In this document: in pieces, positions 32,395 through 39,333 of the stretch
Layout: each line of letters starts with the position of its first letter
Position numbering within the stretch: position 1 is the first letter of the stretch
DNA from: Collinsella aerofaciens
GTDB lineage: Bacteria; Actinomycetota; Coriobacteriia; Coriobacteriales; Coriobacteriaceae
Assembly: GCF_005844325.1 (NCBI RefSeq)
Contig: NZ_SPFY01000021.1
Span: 1-39,333, forward strand
Length of the DNA: 39,333 nt
Direction: 5' to 3'
Made by a program: the position numbers and the translations under genes
The notes under the pieces: model-generated
Told to the model about the DNA's origin: nothing
Seen by the model: only the letters and a program-made list of their open reading frames with translations
Databases searched by the model: none

Positions 32395-32423
32395 AGTATA
32401 ACGTAAATGACAGGTAATAGGAA
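32395..32423 (-). promoter_or_regulatory. promoter candidate for the hydrophobic peptide mRNA
   Basis: Read on the minus strand, TATACT (32400-32395) is a strong -10, with a weak TTCCTA -35 (32423-32418) at 17 nt. The start would be near 32388, giving a 42-nt leader. The -35 lies in the palindrome at 32405-32448. Confidence 0.45.
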
Positions 32424-32448
32424 CACTTGTTCGTATTACCTGCCATTT
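32405..32448 (-). repeat. 44-bp palindrome after the aldehyde dehydrogenase gene
   Basis: AAATGACAGGTAATA (32405-32419) pairs with 32434-32448 except for one G-T, and inside it GAACA pairs with TGTTC. It begins 1 nt after the aldehyde dehydrogenase stop codon. No T-run follows, so it is an imperfect terminator, or an operator for the peptide promoter whose -35 it covers. Confidence 0.7.
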
Positions 32449-32449
32449 C

Positions 32450-33829
32450 CTAATGCACAAACATGCGCACGAATTTGTGCTTCCAGCTTGCGTAGGGCGC
32501 ATACCGAAACGGCACGTCCAACCAGGTTGCCTTGTTCACGATGCTCTTCTTGTGGCTAAACGTATCGAAGCTCTCGCGGCCATGGTACTGCCCCATGCCG
32601 CTCGCGCCCATGCCACCAAAGCCCATATGGCTCGTAGCCAAGTGCATAATCGTGTCGTTGACACAGCCGCCGCCAAAGGGCACGTAGCGCACAAAGCGCT
32701 GCTGAACCGCACGGTCCCGGCTAAAGATATACAGGGCCAGCGGCGTTGGACGATCCGTAATAAACGTCTCGGCCTCGTCTAGGCTCTCAAACGTCAGCAC
32801 CGGCAAGATGGGGCCGAAAATCTCCTCCTGCATCACGGCGTCCTCAGGCGCCACGCCGTCCAAAATCGTCGGCTCGATCTTGAGCGAAGCCTCGCGCGCG
32901 GCACCTCCAAGCACGACCTTATCGGGATCGATTAGCCCGCGCACACGCGCGAAATGCTTGGCGTTGACGATATGACCGTAGTCCTCGTTATCGAGCGGAT
33001 GCTCGCCAAACATACGGCGGACCTCCTCCTTGATAAGGTCCAGCAGCTCGTCGTGCACGTGCGCATCGACCAGCAGGTAGTCGGGCGCCACGCAGGTCTG
33101 CCCCACGTTGAGCCATTTACCAAAGGCGATACGCCGTGCTGCAACCTTCAAGTTTGCCGTCGCATCCACGATGCAGGGGCTCTTTCCGCCCAGCTCAAGC
33201 GTCACGGGCGTAAGGTTTTTACTTGCGCGCTCCATGACGAGCTTGCCGACCGGAACGCTACCGGTAAAGAAAATTTTGTCCCAGCATTCATCGAGCAGCG
33301 CCTCGTTCTCGGCGCGTCCGCCCTCGACAACCGTCACCAGGCGCGGATCAAATGCCTTTTCACAGATTTGCTTGAGCACCGCGCTCGATGCCGGAGCATA
33401 GGCGCTCGGCTTGATGACCACGGTATTGCCCGCGGCAAGGGCGCCAGCGAGCGGCTCGAGCGTCAGCAAAAACGGGTAGTTCCACGGAGCCATGATGAGC
33501 GTGACGCCATAGGGCACGGACTGCGTCTTGCACACACTCACGGCGTTGGCGAGGTCACACGGACGCAGACGCGAGCGACTCCATCGAGCCACATGCGCAA
33601 TCTGATAACGAATCTCGGAAAGCGAGGTGCCGATCTCGCACATATACGCCTCGTCATGCGACTTTCCCAAATCGGTCTTGAGCGCATGGGCAATATCGGC
33701 CTCGTGGGCCCGCACTGCATCGCGTAAACTCACGAGCGCACGACGTCGAGCATCGACATCAAACGTGGCGTGCGTCTTAAAGTAGGCGCGCTGATCGCCG
33801 ACGATGCACGCAATTTCCTCGGTGTTCAT
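32450..33829 (-). CDS. aldehyde dehydrogenase (class 3-like)
   Basis: A 459-residue NAD(P)-dependent aldehyde dehydrogenase of the short class 3/YwdH-AldH type. Catalytic residues are in place: N117 in APWNYPF, E212 in LELGGKSP and nucleophile C246 in NVGQTCVAPDY. EEIFGPILPV and the C-terminal GASGMGQYHG...FSHKKS are typical of the family, and the last residues (KFVRMFVH) suggest membrane association. It oxidises medium-chain or aromatic aldehydes to acids. It follows an iron-containing alcohol dehydrogenase by 8 nt, so alcohol to aldehyde to acid (or the reverse) is likely one pathway. The Shine-Dalgarno is GGAGG. Confidence 0.92.
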   Translation of the reverse strand: MNTEEIACIVGDQRAYFKTHATFDVDARRRALVSLRDAVRAHEADIAHALKTDLGKSHDEAYMCEIGTSLSEIRYQIAHVARWSRSRLRPCDLANAVSVCKTQSVPYGVTLIMAPWNYPFLLTLEPLAGALAAGNTVVIKPSAYAPASSAVLKQICEKAFDPRLVTVVEGGRAENEALLDECWDKIFFTGSVPVGKLVMERASKNLTPVTLELGGKSPCIVDATANLKVAARRIAFGKWLNVGQTCVAPDYLLVDAHVHDELLDLIKEEVRRMFGEHPLDNEDYGHIVNAKHFARVRGLIDPDKVVLGGAAREASLKIEPTILDGVAPEDAVMQEEIFGPILPVLTFESLDEAETFITDRPTPLALYIFSRDRAVQQRFVRYVPFGGGCVNDTIMHLATSHMGFGGMGASGMGQYHGRESFDTFSHKKSIVNKATWLDVPFRYAPYASWKHKFVRMFVH

Positions 33830-33837
33830 GGACCCTC

Positions 33838-35058
33838 CTAGTTCTCGCCCTCAAACATACCACCTGCAACGACTTCATACATACGCTCGAGCTCCAAGCG
33901 GTCCATTAATAGCGGAACGGGGTACAGGGGATTGGCCTCGGCATCGGCATGCGTCGCCATTTGCGGAATATCGGAGCGGCGAATACCCGAGACATATTTG
34001 GGGATTCCCAGGGCCTCGTTCATGCGGTCGACCCAATCGATAAAGGCCTCGGCCGCCAGGCTGTCCTGCGCGTTAGCCGGCGCGATACTGGCCATGCGGG
34101 CGAGATCGGCGAGTTTAGGAGCAGCGGCTTCGCCATAGGCACGAAGCATGTGCGGCAAGATGATGGCGTTGGCCAAGCCGTGGGGAATCCCGTAACGCCC
34201 GCCCAGGCTGTGCGCGATGGCATGGACGTATCCAACATAGGAGCGCGTAAAGGCAACACCCGCCTTATACGCCGCCGAAAGCATATTGCGGCGCGCACGC
34301 ATGTCATCGCCATGCTCATAGGCCTCGAGCAAATTGTCGTGGATGAGCTGCACCGCCTGGCGCGCCATCTTGCGCGTATAGGGCGTGGTGCTGCGCCCGA
34401 TAAAGGCCTCGACGGCATGCGTCAGGGCGTCCATACCCGTTTGCCCCGTAATGGAGGCGGGCAGGCCGCGCGTAAACTCGGGGTCGTGCACCGCATAGCG
34501 CGGGATCAGCACAAAGTCGTTGATGGGGTACTTGTAGTGCGTCTCGTCGTCGGTAATTACCGCTGCAAGCGTGACCTCGCTTCCCGTGCCCGCCGTGGTG
34601 GGAACGGCGATGAGCAGCGGCAGGCGACGATGGACACGCAGCAGGCCGCGCATCTTGTTGATGGGTTTGTTGGGTTGCGCGATGCGCGCACCCATGCCCT
34701 TGGCACAGTCCATGGCAGAACCGCCGCCAAAGCCGATAATGGCCTGGCAGGCGCGCGCTCGATACAGAGACGCCGCTTCCTCCACGTTTGAGACCGTGGG
34801 GTTCGCTGATGTTTTGGCATAGATCGCAACGCCGATTCCCTTGGACGCGAGCGCCGTCTCGAGCGGTGCCGTGAGCCCCAGGCGGGCAATACCGGGATCC
34901 GTCACGATAAGGACCCGCTGTATCGAACGCGCCCGAAGCACTGCGGGCACATCCTCGGCGTGCTCCAGAATGCGTGGCTCGGTATAGGGCAGCACCGGCA
35001 ATGCAATGCGAAAAACCGTTTGATACGTTCGGCACCAGGCACGACGGGCTAGATGCAT
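33838..35058 (-). CDS. iron-containing alcohol dehydrogenase
   Basis: A 406-residue group III (iron-dependent) alcohol dehydrogenase. The NAD-binding motif is FGGGSAMDCAKG (near residue 90) with PTTAGTGSEVT after it. Metal ligands are expected at the D of TGMDALTHAVEAF and the histidines of HAIAHSLGG and IPHGLANAIILPH. It interconverts alcohols and aldehydes. The ATG at 35056-35058 follows GAGGGAG at 9 nt; 27 more residues could be read upstream but lie before that site. First gene of a two-gene operon with the aldehyde dehydrogenase. Confidence 0.92.
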   Translation of the reverse strand: MHLARRAWCRTYQTVFRIALPVLPYTEPRILEHAEDVPAVLRARSIQRVLIVTDPGIARLGLTAPLETALASKGIGVAIYAKTSANPTVSNVEEAASLYRARACQAIIGFGGGSAMDCAKGMGARIAQPNKPINKMRGLLRVHRRLPLLIAVPTTAGTGSEVTLAAVITDDETHYKYPINDFVLIPRYAVHDPEFTRGLPASITGQTGMDALTHAVEAFIGRSTTPYTRKMARQAVQLIHDNLLEAYEHGDDMRARRNMLSAAYKAGVAFTRSYVGYVHAIAHSLGGRYGIPHGLANAIILPHMLRAYGEAAAPKLADLARMASIAPANAQDSLAAEAFIDWVDRMNEALGIPKYVSGIRRSDIPQMATHADAEANPLYPVPLLMDRLELERMYEVVAGGMFEGEN

Positions 35059-35076
35059 AAAGGAAGCTCCCTCATT

Positions 35077-35156
35077 TGTTGATGGGTCAACATTTGCTCG
35101 ACCGATTGTACTCATCGGCGTCCGCATATGGCTTGCCAATCGTTAATCAATCAACA
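35077..35156. promoter_or_regulatory. pair of operator-like sites upstream of the alcohol dehydrogenase operon
   Basis: TGTTGATGGGTCAAC at 35077-35091 and its inverted relative at 35142-35156 (TGTTGATTGATTAAC on the minus strand) agree at 12 of 15 positions. Each is a near-dyad (GTTGA...TCAAC). They flank the expected promoter between the alcohol dehydrogenase and rubrerythrin genes, which are divergent. The binding protein is not known. Confidence 0.4.
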
Positions 35157-35315
35157 TCTTCACATGCTTAAAATTGTTTTATTAAAAATCATTCCTAATA
35201 GGCTTCACATTTAGTTGCATTTATGGATAATAGAACCCGTCAAGACGCACGTCCGGAGAGGGCCCTTACGGGACCGGACGAGCGCGCCATCGCCATCGAT
35301 CGAAAGGATCGAATC

Positions 35316-35876
35316 ATGAAGTTTGTTTGCCCCGTTTGCGGTTATGTGGAAGAGTTCGACGGCGACCAGCTGCCCGAGGATTTTAAGTGCCCCCAGTGCG
35401 GCGTTCCCGGTTCTCGCTTCCTGAAGCAGGAGGAGGGCCAGCTCGAGTGGGCTGCCGAGCACGTCGTAGGCGTCGCCAAGATGGAGGGCGTCTCTGAGGA
35501 CATCGTTGCCGACCTGCGCGCCAACTTTGAGGGCGAGTGCTCCGAGGTCGGTATGTACCTGGCCATGGCTCGCGTCGCTCATCGCGAGGGCTATCCCGAG
35601 ATCGGCCTGTACTGGGAGAAGGCTGCCCACGAGGAGGCAGAGCATGCCGCCAAGTTCGCCGAGCTCCTGGGCGAGGTCGTGACCGACTCCACCAAGAAGA
35701 ACCTCGAGATGCGCGTTGAGGCCGAGAACGGCGCCACCGCCGGCAAGACCGATCTTGCCAAGCGCGCCAAGGCCGCTGGTCTCGATGCCATCCACGACAC
35801 CGTGCACGAGATGGCTCGCGACGAAGCTCGCCACGGCAAGGCTTTCGCCGGCCTGCTCAAGCGTTACTTTGGCTAA
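35316..35876 (+). CDS. reverse rubrerythrin (N-terminal rubredoxin domain)
   Basis: A 186-residue protein. The rubredoxin-like iron site is at the N-terminus (C5, C8, C25, C28 in CPVCGY and CPQCGV), before the ferritin-like four-helix domain, the reverse of the usual rubrerythrin order. Diiron ligands are visible in [20 protein letters not shown] and [10 protein letters not shown]. In clostridia such proteins reduce hydrogen peroxide and oxygen using NAD(P)H via rubredoxin-linked reductases. ATG at 35316 follows AAAGGA; the 31 upstream residues are rejected as they precede that site. A strong terminator follows, so it is monocistronic, and the upstream region is AT-rich. Confidence 0.92.
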   Translation: MKFVCPVCGYVEEFDGDQLPEDFKCPQCGVPGSRFLKQEEGQLEWAAEHVVGVAKMEGVSEDIVADLRANFEGECSEVGMYLAMARVAHREGYPEIGLYWEKAAHEEAEHAAKFAELLGEVVTDSTKKNLEMRVEAENGATAGKTDLAKRAKAAGLDAIHDTVHEMARDEARHGKAFAGLLKRYFG

Positions 35877-35910
35877 GCCAACCGCCTGAGACATAACATC
35901 TAGCTCGAAG

Positions 35911-35941
35911 AAGGCCCGGACCGTATTGGTTCGGGCCTTTT
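35911..35941 (+). terminator. intrinsic terminator after rubrerythrin
   Basis: A 12-bp stem (35911-35922 with 35928-35939, one G-U) with 5-nt loop ends in TTTT. Confidence 0.9.
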
Positions 35942-35948
35942 CGTTGGC

Positions 35949-37364
35949 TTATTGCAGTTGCTCCTGAAGAACACTGAGCGACTGAGAGCTCAGGTCGTCG
36001 TATTGTATGAGGACGCGAGATGGAGCGTTCTTAGTCGATGCCCGATCACCCGTCCACAGGCAATCGGCGATGTTGACATAGGAAATACGAGCGTCAGCGA
36101 GAGCCTTCGCGAAACTCTCCCCTGCCTTGTCCTCGGCCAGGGCAACAGTGCAGTAAAGGCCCGCGTCTGCATGCTCGATCGACACCTCCCCTGTCGGAAA
36201 CGCCTTGCGCACAATTGCCGCCAGACCATCGCGCGCCTCACGAGCACGAACGCGCACCCGGTTCACATGGCGCTCGTAATCGCCCGATTCGAGCAAGCGG
36301 GCCAACGCGACCTGATCTACGGAGCTGACCGACGAGGCGTAAAAACCAAGCTCACGCCTAAATCGTTCCATGAGCTGATCGGGCAGGACCATATACGCCA
36401 AGCGCAGGGCCGATGACAGACTTTTCGAAAAGGTATTAGTGTAGATGACCGATTGGGCGGCATCGATCGATGCGAGCGCCGGGATCGGCTTGCCGGCCAG
36501 ACGAAACTCGCAATCAAAGTCGTCCTCAATGAGATATCGACCCGGCTGCTCGGCAGCCCAGCTCAGGAGCGCATAGCGGCGCGCGATACTTGTCACCAGG
36601 CCAGTCGGATATTGATGAGACGGCATTAGGTGAAGAATATCCGCCCCGGCATCGAGCAGCTCGCCCAAGTTAACGCCCTCACCATCAAGCGGAATATGCC
36701 GCACCTTGCAGCCCATGGCCTGATAGATGCGCGTCAGTCGCAGGTAGCCCGGGTCTTCGACGGCGTACACCTTGTCCGCGCCAAGCAGCTGGACCAACAT
36801 GGTATCGAGCAACTGGGCGCCCGCACCGATGACGATATTGTCGGGATTGACATTCATGCCCCTCGTCCCGCGCAAATGATGAGCGATCGCGCGTCGCAGC
36901 CGAGCGGTGCCTTGCGCAGGTGCGGGCGAGAAGATTTCGCGCTCATCTTCGGACGTCAACGTCGCCCGCAGAGCACTTTGCCAGAGACGTGCGGCTTCCA
37001 AGGCGGAAGGAGAAAGCGCGGCGAATTGTTCAGGCTGTCCATAGGAGTCATGAACGCCAAAGCTCGCTGGAGCAGCATCTCGATCGGCATCCTCCGCAGC
37101 CGAAGCCAGAACCGGGGCTTCGGGAAGCTCGCACGCGTAGTAGCCACGACGCGGCTTTGAGCAAATATAGCCCTCGGCAAGTAACTGACTATATGCATTC
37201 TCGATAGTAATAACGCTAATTCCCAGATGACTGGCAAAGGCACGCTTGGAGGGCAGGTGCTCTCCCGCGGCAATGCGGCCGGCGACGATATCGTCTCGAA
37301 TTTGCTGGTAAACATACTCATAGAGCGATGCTCCGCCACGTTGTTCCAAATTGTAGTCAAGCAT
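35949..37364 (-). CDS. pdxR: PdxR-type MocR regulator (GntR helix-turn-helix + aminotransferase fold)
   Basis: A 471-residue MocR-family regulator. Residues 1-75 are a GntR winged helix (LYEYVYQQIRDDIVAGRIAAGEHLPSKR, GISVITIENAYSQL). From about 110 on it has an aminotransferase class I fold with the pyridoxal-phosphate lysine K314 (NTFSKSLSSALR). PdxR senses pyridoxal phosphate and controls pdxS/pdxT, which are divergent from it here, 145 bp away. The ATG at 37362-37364 follows AGGTGG at 8 nt; an ATG at 37397 has no ribosome binding site. Terminator-bounded on its 3' side by the rubrerythrin terminator. Confidence 0.9.
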   Translation of the reverse strand: MLDYNLEQRGGASLYEYVYQQIRDDIVAGRIAAGEHLPSKRAFASHLGISVITIENAYSQLLAEGYICSKPRRGYYACELPEAPVLASAAEDADRDAAPASFGVHDSYGQPEQFAALSPSALEAARLWQSALRATLTSEDEREIFSPAPAQGTARLRRAIAHHLRGTRGMNVNPDNIVIGAGAQLLDTMLVQLLGADKVYAVEDPGYLRLTRIYQAMGCKVRHIPLDGEGVNLGELLDAGADILHLMPSHQYPTGLVTSIARRYALLSWAAEQPGRYLIEDDFDCEFRLAGKPIPALASIDAAQSVIYTNTFSKSLSSALRLAYMVLPDQLMERFRRELGFYASSVSSVDQVALARLLESGDYERHVNRVRVRAREARDGLAAIVRKAFPTGEVSIEHADAGLYCTVALAEDKAGESFAKALADARISYVNIADCLWTGDRASTKNAPSRVLIQYDDLSSQSLSVLQEQLQ

Positions 37365-37375
37365 GAGTTTGCCAC

Positions 37376-37419
37376 CTGACCTTATCGTGTCATTCAATCT
37401 GGTATTAGTCTGACCTTGT
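37376..37419. promoter_or_regulatory. PdxR operator candidate (three direct repeats)
   Basis: CTGACCTTAT (37376-37385), CTGGTATTAG (37399-37408) and CTGACCTTGT (37410-37419) lie in the same orientation, at 23- and 11-nt steps, close to one or two helical turns. MocR regulators typically bind such direct repeats. They lie in the pdxR-pdxS gap. Confidence 0.45.
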
Positions 37420-37509
37420 TATTATCTCGAAAACTGAGTATTCCGCCATACCCAGCTCCCCTATAGGATGTTCCGTCAAGCAATACACATGCCAACCAAG
37501 GGAGCAACC

Positions 37510-38400
37510 ATGGCAGAACAGACCAGCAAGGCCGATCGCGTCAAACTCAACCGCGAGCTCGCGCAGATGCTCAAGGGCGGCGTCATCATGGACGTCACCA
37601 CGCCCGAGCAGGCACGCATCGCCGAGGAGGCAGGCGCCTGCGCCGTCATGGCCCTCGAGCGTATCCCGGCTGACATCCGCGCCGCCGGCGGCGTGTCGCG
37701 CATGAGTGACCCCAAGATGATCAAGGGCATTCAGGAGGCAGTCTCCATCCCCGTCATGGCCAAGTGCCGCATCGGCCACATCGTCGAGGCCCAAGTCCTG
37801 CAGGCCATCGAGATTGACTACATCGATGAGTCCGAGGTCCTCTCCCCCGCTGACGATGTCTACCACATCGACAAAACCCAGTTTGACGTGCCGTTTGTCT
37901 GCGGTGCCCGCGACCTGGGCGAGGCGCTGCGCCGCGTTGCCGAGGGCGCTACGATGATCCGCACCAAGGGCGAGCCGGGCACGGGCGATGTCGTCCAGGC
38001 TGTGCGCCACATGCGCAAGATTCAGAAGCAGATCCGCGACGTTGTTGCCCTGCGCGACGACGAGCTCTTTGAGGCGGCCAAGCAGCTGCAGGTTCCGGTC
38101 GAGCTGGTACGCGAGGTCCACGCCACGGGCAAGCTCCCCGTCGTGAACTTTGCCGCTGGCGGCGTGGCGACCCCCGCCGACGCCGCACTGATGATGCAGC
38201 TGGGTGCCGAGGGCGTTTTTGTGGGCTCGGGCATCTTTAAGAGCGGCGACCCCGCCAAGCGCGCCGCCGCCATCGTCAAGGCCGTCGCCAACTTCACCGA
38301 TGCCAAGCTCATCGCCGAGCTTTCGGAGGACCTGGGTGAGGCCATGGTCGGCATCAACGCCGACGAAATCGAAATCATCATGGAGGAGCGCGGGCGCTAG
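37510..38400 (+). CDS. pdxS: pyridoxal 5'-phosphate synthase subunit PdxS
   Basis: A 296-residue PdxS, the synthase subunit that joins ribose 5-phosphate, glyceraldehyde 3-phosphate and ammonia into pyridoxal phosphate. Key residues are D28 (IMDV), the Schiff-base lysine K85 in AKCRIGH and K153 in [19 protein letters not shown] and GSGIFKS are family signatures. Length is the usual one. The ATG at 37510 follows AAGGGAG. It sits 20 nt before pdxT, the glutaminase supplying ammonia, and forms a complex with it. Divergent pdxR likely regulates both. Confidence 0.97.
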   Translation: MAEQTSKADRVKLNRELAQMLKGGVIMDVTTPEQARIAEEAGACAVMALERIPADIRAAGGVSRMSDPKMIKGIQEAVSIPVMAKCRIGHIVEAQVLQAIEIDYIDESEVLSPADDVYHIDKTQFDVPFVCGARDLGEALRRVAEGATMIRTKGEPGTGDVVQAVRHMRKIQKQIRDVVALRDDELFEAAKQLQVPVELVREVHATGKLPVVNFAAGGVATPADAALMMQLGAEGVFVGSGIFKSGDPAKRAAAIVKAVANFTDAKLIAELSEDLGEAMVGINADEIEIIMEERGR

Positions 38401-38420
38401 TCCGGCAGAAAGGATCGCAC

Positions 38421-39008
38421 ATGAGCGATTACGCAGACCAGACGGTCGCCGTGCTGGCGGTCCAAGGCGCTTTTGCCGAGCACGAGGCAAGGCTGTCCGA
38501 GCTAGGCGCACATTGTATTGAGCTGAGGCAGGCAGCCGATTTGAAGCAGAACTTTGATCGCCTGGTACTTCCCGGCGGCGAGTCTACCGTTCAAGGCAAG
38601 CTGCTTGATGAGTTGGGCATGCTCGACGAGCTTCGCGCCCGCATTATTGAGGGCATGCCCGTAATGGGCACCTGTGCCGGCCTGATTCTACTGGCTCACG
38701 ACCTCGCCACCCATGATGACAAGGGCACGCCTCGCCTGGCAACCATGGATGTGCTGGTCGAGCGCAATGCCTACGGCCGACAGCTCGGCAGCTTTCGGAC
38801 CAAGGGGCAGGTAGCCGGCATCGACGGTAAACTGCCGCTGACGTTTATCCGCGCGCCCCGCATCGTCGAGGTCCACGGTGACGCCAAGGCCTTAGCCGAA
38901 GTCGACGGGCAAATCGTCGCCGCCCGTCAGGGCAACCAGCTCGGCGTAACCTTCCACCCCGAACTCGACGAGGACACCCGTCTCCACGAACTATTCCTGC
39001 AAATGTAG
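38421..39008 (+). CDS. pdxT: pyridoxal 5'-phosphate synthase glutaminase subunit PdxT
   Basis: A 195-residue class I-type glutaminase. The catalytic triad is C85 in MGTCAGLILLA, H179 and E181 in TFHPELDED; the glutamine-binding loop is PGGESTVQGKL at about 51-61. It hydrolyses glutamine and channels ammonia to PdxS. AAAGG precedes the ATG. It ends the operon; a 19-bp hairpin follows 39 nt later and may terminate transcription. Confidence 0.95.
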   Translation: MSDYADQTVAVLAVQGAFAEHEARLSELGAHCIELRQAADLKQNFDRLVLPGGESTVQGKLLDELGMLDELRARIIEGMPVMGTCAGLILLAHDLATHDDKGTPRLATMDVLVERNAYGRQLGSFRTKGQVAGIDGKLPLTFIRAPRIVEVHGDAKALAEVDGQIVAARQGNQLGVTFHPELDEDTRLHELFLQM

Positions 39009-39047
39009 GCAGATAAAACGAGCGTGGATTTTCGGACACTTACAAAT

Positions 39048-39113
39048 TGAGAGTGGATAATCTCCCACTTTGAGCCAACATTCAGGCCAAAACCGGGAGA
39101 TTATCCACTCTCA
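39048..39113 (+). repeat. 19-bp perfect inverted repeat after pdxT
   Basis: TGAGAGTGGATAATCTCCC (39048-39066) and its exact reverse complement (39095-39113) flank a 28-nt loop. A partial look-alike (GAGCGTGGATTTTCGGAC, 39020-39037) lies just before it. It may terminate pdxT transcription, or be a mobile repeat. Confidence 0.9.
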
Positions 39114-39117
39114 TTCT

Positions 39118-39170
39118 GACTAGTCATTGGAGACGTTCTTTAACGACTAGTCAAACAAGAACGTCCCCAA
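39118..39170. repeat. stem-loop with duplicated GACTAGTCA
   Basis: TTGG-A-GACGTTCTT (39127-39140) pairs with AAGAACGTC-C-CCAA (39157-39170), with one mismatch. The loop holds GACTAGTCA, which also occurs just outside at 39118-39126 as a direct repeat 27 nt away. Confidence 0.8.
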
Positions 39171-39193
39171 CGACTACATTGCGATAGACGACC

Positions 39194-39246
39194 ACGTTTG
39201 CCCAGATAAAACCGACCAAAATAAACCTGTCCCTTTTTGGCAGGTT
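39194..39246 (-). repeat. 53-nt dispersed intergenic repeat, copy 2 (inverted)
   Basis: On the minus strand it matches 16728-16780 at 50 of 53 positions, the differences being three bases in GGTCGG versus GACAGG. It is the last recognised element before the window ends; the 87 nt to 39333 show no gene. Confidence 0.85.
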
Positions 39247-39333
39247 TGGATCAAGGCAACGCCGATGTTTTGGTACCGACAGACACTATGACCCAATCCG
39301 AGGGCACTAAAAAGATAGGAGCCCCCGCTCGTG

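Noticed and set aside
1..39333. CRISPR array, tRNA, rRNA or insertion-sequence transposase
   Set aside because: I read both strands and found no regularly spaced repeats, no tRNA T-loop/cloverleaf and no transposase motifs.

Overview
The window is a gene-dense, GC-rich chromosomal stretch that most resembles a gut Coriobacteriia actinobacterium of the Collinsella type. This is inferred from protein style (DUF3516 helicase, LAXTG-type sortase signal, PdxR/PdxS/PdxT, reverse rubrerythrin, Etf-linked lactate dehydrogenase), the strictly anaerobic flavour and several short intergenic repeat families. No database search was possible, so the genus is an inference. I see no rRNA, tRNA, CRISPR array, prophage or insertion-sequence transposase.

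Layout, left to right. 1-1060: a DMT/EamA exporter behind a leader that ends in an intrinsic terminator only about 15 nt before its ribosome binding site. 1161-4661 (minus): a membrane diguanylate cyclase, a 2-keto-3-deoxygluconate permease and the AzlC/AzlD branched-chain amino-acid exporter. 4788-5600: an HD-domain hydrolase. 5597-9222 (minus): FAD lactate/glycolate-type dehydrogenase, EtfB and a ferredoxin-fused EtfA, a set that looks like a flavin-bifurcating (confurcating) lactate dehydrogenase. 9568-12756: five genes for a small cytosolic protein, a membrane-anchored protein and three exported proteins, one a tiny sortase substrate (LAQTG). 12875-13591: DUF554 membrane protein.

13681-19290 is the most system-like part: an operon of a TerB-N/TerB-C protein, a BrxD-like P-loop ATPase (DUF2791) and a large Lhr-type SF2 helicase (BrxHI-like). 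The last two are the accessory pair of type 2 BREX, but no methylase, PglZ or nuclease is visible here. A 53-nt repeat lies between the ATPase and helicase genes and recurs inverted at the end of the window.

19317-28907: a membrane-anchored spermidine-synthase-like methyltransferase and bacterial Elp3 (minus), an XRE/DUF4097 membrane-regulator pair (minus), a SAM methyltransferase with Trm9/ALKBH8-like features, TrmB, a 123-bp inverted-repeat element and a Ski2-like DUF3516 helicase. Elp3, the Trm9-like protein and TrmB form a loose tRNA-modification neighbourhood.

28982-35058 (minus): DUF2130 coiled-coil predicted nuclease, a metallophosphoesterase, a 59-residue acidic protein, a HIRAN protein, a 27-residue hydrophobic peptide locus that has the architecture of a type I toxin-antitoxin module, and an alcohol dehydrogenase/aldehyde dehydrogenase operon. 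35316-39008: reverse rubrerythrin, then the pyridoxal-phosphate regulator PdxR divergent from PdxS-PdxT. 39009-39333: no gene, but three different stem-loop/repeat elements in a row.
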